Assembly (NCBI RefSeq): GCF_000499845.2
Contig: NC_023756.2
Location: 2,443,332 to 2,507,331 of the forward strand
Reading direction: 5' to 3'
Origin: Phaseolus vulgaris
Lineage: Eukaryota > Streptophyta > Magnoliopsida > Fabales > Fabaceae
DNA length: 64,000 bases
Below the pieces are notes generated by a model. The model was not told the origin of the DNA and made no database searches. It saw only the letters and a program-made list of their open reading frames with translations. Below are positions 56,926 to 64,000 of the stretch, in pieces. A program made the translations under genes and the position numbers. Positions within the stretch are counted from its first letter, which is position 1. Each line of letters starts with the position of its first letter.

Positions 56926-58597
56926 GGATTTTAGTTTAATTCTTTATATTTAAAAAAAATATTAATAGATATAAACTATCTATATATATTTTTGTTAATA
57001 TATGAGTTTTAGTCTAATTCTCTATATTTATTTGTATTTTATTTTATTTTTTTAATAATTTTTTTATTTAATGACATATTATTGTTATTATTTAAAATAT
57101 GATGAAATGTCAAGTTTCATACATATGTTAAACATAAGATTTTTTTTAAAAAAAAAACTGTTAGTTGTATGAATAAAGAAAATGAATTCGGTATGTATAT
57201 TGTTTGATAGTAATCTATGGGAGCCGCAATATCAACTATTAAAATATCGTTTTGGTTTGATTTAATATTTCAACATTTTAAAGTTTTACATGTAACATAG
57301 TTTAATCTTTTACTTATTTTACTGAGTATTTTCAAGAAAAGAAATGTAGTTAACAATATATTTTTAGAAATCAAATTGATACAGGTTCATCTTTCAAGAT
57401 CTACTATATATCAAAGATAAAATTACTAAAACAATATAAAATATTCTATGTTTATAATTTTTTATTAAAAATAAATAAATTTGGATTTTTTTTTAAATGT
57501 TTACGGTTTACCTGTAATTTTATGGAGTGTTTTGTCCAATTCAATGATAAGGATCTCCTTTATCCTTTTATTTATAGTCACCTTATTTATTTCAAACCTT
57601 ATCTTCAAAAATTGAGGACAAAATTTAGCAGTGCACCTTTATCTGTACTGTTGAATTTTTTGGTCATTGAAGATAACACATCAAACTCAACTCCTTCACA
57701 CATTGTTGCATATGATTAGAAGCCAAATTAATCACGGCTTTGTGTGAAGCTTTTGTTATTTTCAATGCGATCAAACAGAAAAAGACGTGTTCTGATGGAT
57801 TATTTTAAATCAACATTTCGATATTTTACATGGTTAGGGTTCTTATTATTTGTAGTCTTGAATTTTTTTTACGGGGTAGTTCAACCTGTATACAAAAATT
57901 ACCTTACCAAATTTTTAACAAGAAACATCTACAAAGAAATAAAAAAAAAAAAACATAAATGAATCATCCTCATGCATATCAAAGAATTCAGAACCCAGTT
58001 AGAGTAAGAAAAGAAAGCGCAACTGGACTTTGCAAAAATTCAAGACCAAACATTTCTTGCATCAAAACAAACATTTCTACCGCATCTATCACACCCCTAT
58101 TAAAAATGACGGTCTATAGTATAATTAGATAGTCTCTTATGATCTTATTTATTAGGTGTTTATGTTAGGTTTCAATACGATTTTATTTATCCAATTTGAA
58201 TAAATACTAAACCTATTGCTATTAATTTACCAAATGGTCATCAAACTATTGCTTCTCAAACTAGAACTATGAAATGCATAGTTCCAAAAGTCGTGTTCAT
58301 GTAGAAACAACAACTCCTTCCATTTTTTTCCACACCCGTTTAGGAAGGTTTTGGATTTATATGAAAAAGTTTCAAATATATAGCTTTTTTATTTTGTCTC
58401 CATGGAGAGAAAGTGAGACTCACCACAGCAACGAATTCTGAAACGTAGTTATCAAAAAGTTTTCAATGAACTCAAAACAGGAGCACAAGGTTGCAAGATT
58501 TAGGGTACATTCAAGAAAGATTTCCACATTATTTATTAAAAAAATTATTGATTTTTTTAAAAGTTCTTTAATTTATTAAAAAGTTTATTTTAAATCA
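56926..58597. other. AT-rich intergenic region
   Basis: No gene recognised. 57835-58100 may be a further decayed LINE end (GGGGTAGTTCAACCTGTATAC). The frames at 57522 and 57744 look random. Confidence 0.35.
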
Positions 58598-58971
58598 TGT
58601 TGTAGATCTCACATCGACTAAAAATTAGGACATTTCATTATATATAAGTGGGTGTAACCTCACCTCATAAGCCGATTTTAAGAGGTTGAGTTAAGCTTAA
58701 AGTCCACTTCGTAATATGGTATCAGAGTCATTTTGAGCTTATCCTAACTAGTGTTTGTTGGGCTTATCAGGGCACCCGCTATCGGACCGTTATCGGATCA
58801 CCCATAATATGTTATCCCGCACACGACCTGTCACTCTCGGCGTGAGAGAGGTGTGTTGAAGATTTCACATCGATTAGAGATTAGGATATTTCATTGTATA
58901 TAAATGGATGCAAACCTCACCATGAGCCGGTTTTATGGAGTTGAGTTAGACTAAAAATCCACTTCGTAATA
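58598..58971 (+). mobile_element. Complete TRIM retroelement
   Basis: Two LTRs, 58598-58716 and 58854-58971 (about 118 bp, each starting TGTTG.AGAT.TCACATCGA and ending CCACTTCGTAATA), enclose 137 bp. The inner start TGGTATCAGAGTC (58717) is a methionine-tRNA primer-binding site, and GTGAGAGAGGTG before the second LTR is a polypurine tract. Flanks AATCA / AATCG are a 5-bp target duplication with one change. No coding capacity, as expected for a TRIM. Confidence 0.92.
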
Positions 58972-59978
58972 AATCGAGTTCTCCATAAGCTACCGAATTT
59001 GGATTTTGAATATAAAAAAAAATAATTAGAATAAAAGGTTTACTTTGACAGAAACTAATTATTAATTAATGAGTATATACTTCATATATTTGTCATGAGA
59101 AGAAACTTATATACTAAGCACCTAATTACTTGACTGAAGGCTAAAGCTAGAAGATTCAACACAAGACCCCTTAACCTTCCCACTTTTATAATTTAATTAT
59201 TAATATCAGTTGCATTCTTAAGCTTGGAGAAGACAACCAATATCAAGCTATTAAGGTCTCTTTTATGTTCATATATAATACAAATTCTGATTTTGAAAAG
59301 TTCTCCATGTGAGCAAGTGGAGAAGTGTGGCCAAGTTTCTAAGAAGTCTTTATAAGACTTTCACATCATCACTTACAATAATCAAATAACGTAATAATTC
59401 TCTATTATCCAAACCCTTTTCAATAAAAAATATTTATTTATCAATTTATATTAATTATAATATCATTTTATATTAATTATAAAAAAATATATTCTTTTAT
59501 TACGTGACTACAATTAAACAAATTAACAAGATAAATAAAAATCATGTCAAAAAATTAAACGAAAAGAAACTAATTTCTAAATTTATAAATTTTGAATATT
59601 CAATAAATAATTAATAGAAATAATTAAAAATATTCAAATTTCTAAAATACTTAAAAGATAATTACATTTATTTGAAAAATTCTTCCTCTCTCAGTACACG
59701 TGTTTTGAAAAAAATCCAACTTATTTTAGTTTCTTGTATAAACTTATCTGGCATCTTTGGTTGAGTTCACGACATCCATTAACTTTTCACATCAAACAAA
59801 AAGATTTATGGAAAAGATTTTTTGAGACCATATGCACTGAAAACATGAACTTCACATCATATTATAATAATACAATAATATTTTAAATTAAAAAATAAAA
59901 TAAAATATAATTAGAATACTATTTTATTAATTTATGAAGTATATATATTTAATATTATTTGTTGTACCACCCATAATC
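58972..59978. other. Upstream region of CYP82 gene 7
   Basis: 59205-59270 (AGACAACCAATATCAAGCTATTAAGGTC) matches the start of units A and B upstream of gene 4. 59800-59960 carries the short AT-rich repeat also seen at 13770. Otherwise AT-rich with no gene. Confidence 0.45.
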
Positions 59979-59985
59979 TATTTAA
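59979..59985 (+). promoter_or_regulatory. TATA-like box of CYP82 gene 7
   Basis: TATTTAA 35 bp before the ATG at 60020; this leaves almost no leader, so the true start may lie elsewhere. Confidence 0.35.
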
Positions 59986-60019
59986 GAATACCACTAGCAT
60001 TGGACTTGACAAAGCTCAA

Positions 60020-62464
60020 ATGGATTTTGTTCTACACTACTTGAATACCACTACCATTGCACTTCTTTCTCTAATCATCTTCTGTTTATTCTTCTATAAT
60101 CCCTTCAAAAAATTTCAATCCAAAGAGGCTCCCACAGTTGCAGGAGCATGGCCAATACTTGGTCACCTTCCACTGTTGAGTGGTTCAAAGACACCCCATA
60201 GAACTTTGGGTGCTTTGGCTGACAAATATGGACCCATTTTCACCATCAAAATTGGTTCCAAAAAGGCTCTGATAATCAACAACTGGGAAATAGCAAAGGA
60301 ATGCTTCACCACAATCGACATGGTTGTTTCTTCTCGCCCCAAGCTTCTCGCCTCTGAACTCATGGGCTACAACCATGCCATGTTTGGCTTTGCACCCTAT
60401 GGTCCCTATTGGCGCGAGCTACGAAAGATTACAACGTTAGAAATCCTTACTACTCGTCGAGTGGAACAGCTGCAGCATGTTCGTGTCTCGGAACTTCAAA
60501 ACTGGATCAAACAGTTGTATAATGTTTGGTGCAGCCAAAAGAGTGAATCTGGCTATGCCTTGGTGGAGCTGAAGCAATGGTTTTCTCACCTCTCATTCAA
60601 CATGGTTCTTCAAATGGTCGTTGGGAAGAGATATTTTGGTGGTGAAAACTTGGAAGATGAGAAGGCACAGAGATGTGTGAGGGCTATGAGGGAGTTCATG
60701 CGTCTGTTTGGGGTGTTCACAGTGGGAGAGTTTGTTCCATGGTTGAGATGGTTTGATTTTGGAGGCCATGAGAAGGCAATGAAAGCAACTGCAAAAGAGT
60801 TGGATAGTATTATAGGTGAGGAGTTAGAGGAACATAGAAAAAGGAAGGGTTTGGGTGAGAAGGTTGATGAAGCTAAAGATTTCATGGATGTAATGATTTC
60901 ATTGCTTGATGGAACAACTATTGAAGGGATCGATGCAGATACCATGATCAAATCCACCGTGCTGGTACGTATGTTTAATTCACACGTTATAATGCTTTGG
61001 AAATGTGAAACTTCAACAAAACTAAACATATAAATACAACATAATTCTTCATTAAATTTGGTATTTAGTGTTGAAACACTTGTTGTAGGGGAGATGAGGA
61101 TTATGGGTAGAATTATATATATGGATGAGGTCTATGACTGTCTTATTATGTTCTATAGACTCTATAGGGAGTGGGAACCTTTTGAATTTTTATTGGTATT
61201 CTTAATGTATTCCTTTTAATTCATTTTATTCATCATTGATAAAATAAATTAAATTTGAAATATTTCCTCAGAAACTTACCTTAAAAACATTACAAAACCC
61301 TAAACCAACTTCTCTTACAGAAGTACAGTTTTTTTTTTTTTGGCACAAGAAGTCTAATTTCTTTCACTTATTCTTTACACAAGTGTGTTTTATCGTCTTT
61401 ACCGTTTATATGGGGTTCATTTGATAGACATGAGTGTTTTTTTGGGAGAGTGAGGGATATAGTGATGTTGTGATTGGGAGAGAAAGGGACATTTGTGGTG
61501 TTGCGTGAATGAAAATCCATGGACCACTTACAATTTTTTTTTCTGTTTTTCTACTTTGATTTGGTTTTTGTGAAAAATAATGAAATTTTGAAAAAAAAAA
61601 CTTGTAAGTTATACATCATTAGTTTAGAAATTGTTTACTTTTTCGATGGTGGAAATTTATAATGATTATAGAACTCAAGCAAGTAATCCCTAGAAAATAA
61701 ATTAAATTAAATAACTTTTTCTTGTAAATTAAAATTAATTTTAACCTAAATTGTTTTTAATAATACGTTTTCTGAACCTGATCTTAATTTTCTTCACTTA
61801 AATATTTCTCTTGGGTCACTTATTTGATTTGCAGGCAGTGATATCAGGAGGAACTGACACAACTAATACAGTTCTTACGTGGGCATTATCTTTGATTTTA
61901 AGAAATCCTTCTGTGCTAGAAAAAGTAAAAGAGGAACTAGACATTCATATTGGAAAAGAAAAATGCGTAAGTGAGTCCGATATAAGTAAGTTAATATATG
62001 TTCAAGCTATAGTCAAAGAAACTTTAAGATTGTATCCTCCTGCTCCTACTTCGGGACCTCGTGAATTCACAGAGAATTGCACTTTAAGAGGTTATAATAT
62101 AAAAAAGGGAACCCGACTAATCATAAATCTTTGGAAGATTCATACAGATAGTAATGTTTGGGAAGATCCTTTAGAGTTCAAACCAGAAAGGTTTCTTACA
62201 ACTCATAAAGATACTGACATCAAAGGCCATCATTTCGAGTTATTACCATTTGGGGGTGGTAGAAGAATTTGTCCAGGAGTATCCTTTGGCCTTCAAATGG
62301 TGCATTTCATTCTTGCTAGTCTTTTGCATTCTTTTGAAATTATAAGTTCATCACCAAATCCTATTGATATGACTGAAATCTTTGGATTAACCAACACCAA
62401 AGCCACTCCACTTAATATTCTTATTAAACCACGCCTATCTCTTAATTGTTATGAAAACAACTAA
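60020..62464 (+). CDS. CYP82A-like cytochrome P450, gene 7
   Basis: 524 residues. Exons are 60020-60964 and 61835-62464 (phase 0; donor GTACGT). Start [15 protein letters not shown], anchor about 10-29, [13 protein letters not shown]. Exon 2 opens [14 protein letters not shown] about 377-380, PREF intact, PERF about 432-435, [10 protein letters not shown] with Cys461. Closest to gene 6 (shared [11 protein letters not shown] and [17 protein letters not shown] stretches) but with all consensus residues that gene 6 lost. A charge-changing VGEFVPW replaces VGDAVPW of the others. The intron has a LINE 3' end (61120-61250) and no MITE. Best candidate for the ancestral activity of the 6/7 pair. Confidence 0.95.
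61120..61250 (+). mobile_element. LINE 3'-end fragment in the intron of CYP82 gene 7
   Basis: Diverged tail with AATTCATTTTATTCATCATTGATAAAATAAA, preceded by TCTATAGGGAGTGGGAACC. Confidence 0.4.
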
Positions 62465-63019
62465 GCCTTTTATTAGCTACGTGATTACATTGTATTTTTG
62501 TTTCTACTAAATAATTCAAAGTACTTGCTATGTTTGTAGTTCCTCAAATTGTATATTTGTATTTTCGTTTATCAGTACTTGTAACATTTGTAGTTTACTT
62601 TTGTAAATTTTGTAACTCTTTTAAATATATAATTGATAAAAGTATAATTACAGCGTATATTCTCACCATTTTAACTTTTTTATTCTTTATTGATTTTTTT
62701 TTTCTTATCATTCTTATTGTTGCGTTGTTAAAATTTAAGTTTGTATTTTTGACTATTTTTGTTTAGTTCATTTTCATATACTAGAAATAACGATGATAAT
62801 TTGCTTATTTTCTTTTTTTCAAACATCAATGTTTATCGACTCAAGAAATCATATATACCAAATTTATATTATTTTAGTTTTGAACAAATCAACTTACTAT
62901 CTACTTAATTTTTCAATTTTTTCAACCAATCAAATTAGTTCATCTTCAACTTAATTAATCCTACCTCGTTATCAATATCTAAAAATAAGAATTTTCATCA
63001 TCTTAATATCAAATAAAAT
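62465..63019. repeat. 3' flank of gene 7 (partner of 54214-54616)
   Basis: The duplicated part ends near 62857; the remainder to 63019 is anonymous AT-rich DNA. Confidence 0.65.
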
Positions 63020-63785
63020 TTGTTAACATTTTTAGTTTTTTTTTTAAAGTTATTGAGCTTTGTTTGTTTGGCCCAACTTTCTTTTTCTGTTTCAACTAGA
63101 TCTTAGTCTTTTTCTTATATATACACAATGTATTTTACTCTCTAATACACACATAAATAAGAATTTCTTTTGTATTTTTTTTCTCTGCGTTTCTCTCTTT
63201 TATGCTTAAGTCGTTGTCTTCTTTTCATTTGCAATTAGGGTTCATTAGAACCTCCCTCTCTCCATTGCGATTACGTGCGCTCCATTTGATGCACCACATC
63301 AAACAAGGAATATTCATCTTCATTAACTGTAATATGGTATCAGAGCTCTTCATTCGAAGAGCTCTGTTGCGCTTCTCTATGATCTTTATTTCCTCCTTTG
63401 TTGTTCTTGGTTATCTTTTCTATTATCTTTCAAAATCTTGATTGGGTTTCAAAATCTCTTAGACAATGTCTAATGAAAACCATAGTCTTCATAGTCTTAA
63501 TAGTAGTCACACTATTACATGCAATTTTTGTGGTAAATACGGTCATACTGAGGTTGTTTGTTTCGCAAAGTGGGTTTTCCTTCAGGTAATGTTAAAACCT
63601 CAAAGTTTTATTCTACTAGAAAAGTCTACACTTTTTGTAATCGTCTAAAAAAGTATGGGTTTTCTCCTGGCTACAAATTCACCAATTGGACATCCCAAGG
63701 CAATAGTACAATTACTACTGATACTTTTTTTGAACTTTTTCCTAAAGAACAGGATGTAAAGGGAATTCAACTTACATCACAATAG
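63020..63785 (+). pseudogene. Copia-type retroelement remnant (LTR end, PBS, gag zinc knuckle)
   Basis: 63336-63348 reads TGGTATCAGAGCTC, a methionine-tRNA primer-binding site following a likely 5' LTR (63020-63335, with a TATATATA core near 63117). A gag-like frame from 63466 shows the zinc knuckle CNFCGKYGHTEVVC (63517-63558), then a frame change and VGFPSGN...FCNRLKKYGFSPGYKF. Everything further is lost at 63785, where a MITE half begins. Confidence 0.75.
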
Positions 63786-63787
63786 TG

Positions 63788-63946
63788 CCAATTAGATATC
63801 AATTTAATAACTATTTATCATTAATAGAAACTAATTTAGAAATTAATAATTTTTTAATATCTAAAATGGTCTCTAATTTAATCAATATAGTAACTAATTA
63901 TTTTTTGTCTCTAAAATTAGTTTTTAATTAAATATTATTTTTAGTG
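63788..63946. mobile_element. Right half of the palindromic MITE
   Basis: From CCAATTAGATATCAATTTAAT to TTTTTAGTG (63946). It is followed by the same flank as the full copy at 56064-56436, so this is a duplicated piece rather than an independent insertion. Confidence 0.7.
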
Positions 63947-64000
63947 CTTGTTTATCGCATTTAAATTTCATTTCAATTACTCAATAATAAACCAAATAAT

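Noticed and set aside
57744..57962. 72-codon frame
   Set aside because: No domain; ends in a poly-Lys run from an A-tract. Random frame or LINE debris.
1..64000. CRISPR array, rRNA genes, phage-like or bacterial defence modules
   Set aside because: No regular spacer-repeat array, no rRNA sequence and no prokaryotic gene order. The tandem repeats found have no unique spacers.

Overview
The window is plant nuclear DNA, very AT-rich, with spliced genes and dense, mostly broken transposable elements. A phaseoloid legume (Phaseolus, Vigna or a close relative) is the best guess. The basis is the CYP82A-type cytochrome P450 array typical of legumes, and repeat types I associate with that group (a short TRIM retroelement, and a noncoding repeat carrying the phrase CTCGCTCAAGCGAGA). 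The species is inferred, not proven.

Layout. Positions 1-9 kb hold mobile-element debris. The main item is a complete CACTA DNA transposon (1763-5965, 3-bp target duplication CTA) nested inside a Ty3/gypsy polyprotein fragment. It carries exon-intron fragments of two host genes, exocyst SEC10 and an ARGONAUTE PIWI domain. At 11.0-11.9 kb is one intronless gene for a secreted plant matrix metalloproteinase. From 16.6 kb to 62.5 kb, seven P450 genes of the CYP82 family lie head to tail on the + strand: 16635-19343, 22578-24284, 30643-33033, 36535-39117, 45235-48536, 51909-54213 and 60020-62464. All seven are open after splicing (519-530 residues) and keep the membrane anchor, ExxR, PERF and heme-Cys motifs. 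Genes 3-5 form one sub-group, genes 6-7 another, and genes 1-2 are more distant. Gene 1 has an extra intron; gene 6 has odd residues in the I-helix and heme loop and has lost the ancestral stop.

Spaces between the P450s are filled with duplicated flanks (the same segment at about 1, 26.2, 28.9, 33.8 and 43.3 kb), copies of a palindromic CACTA-type MITE (several inside P450 introns), LINE fragments, a hAT element filled with a 26-bp minisatellite, a complete TRIM and a solo TRIM LTR, and gypsy, copia and CACTA-transposase remnants.

The P450s probably act at the ER in specialised (defence) metabolism, as CYP82A enzymes of soybean and pea are thought to do; substrates cannot be read from the sequence. 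The array looks as if it is still evolving by tandem duplication and gene conversion. I see no prokaryote-style system, CRISPR, rRNA or convincing tRNA. The most unusual object is the CACTA element carrying the SEC10-AGO chimera.
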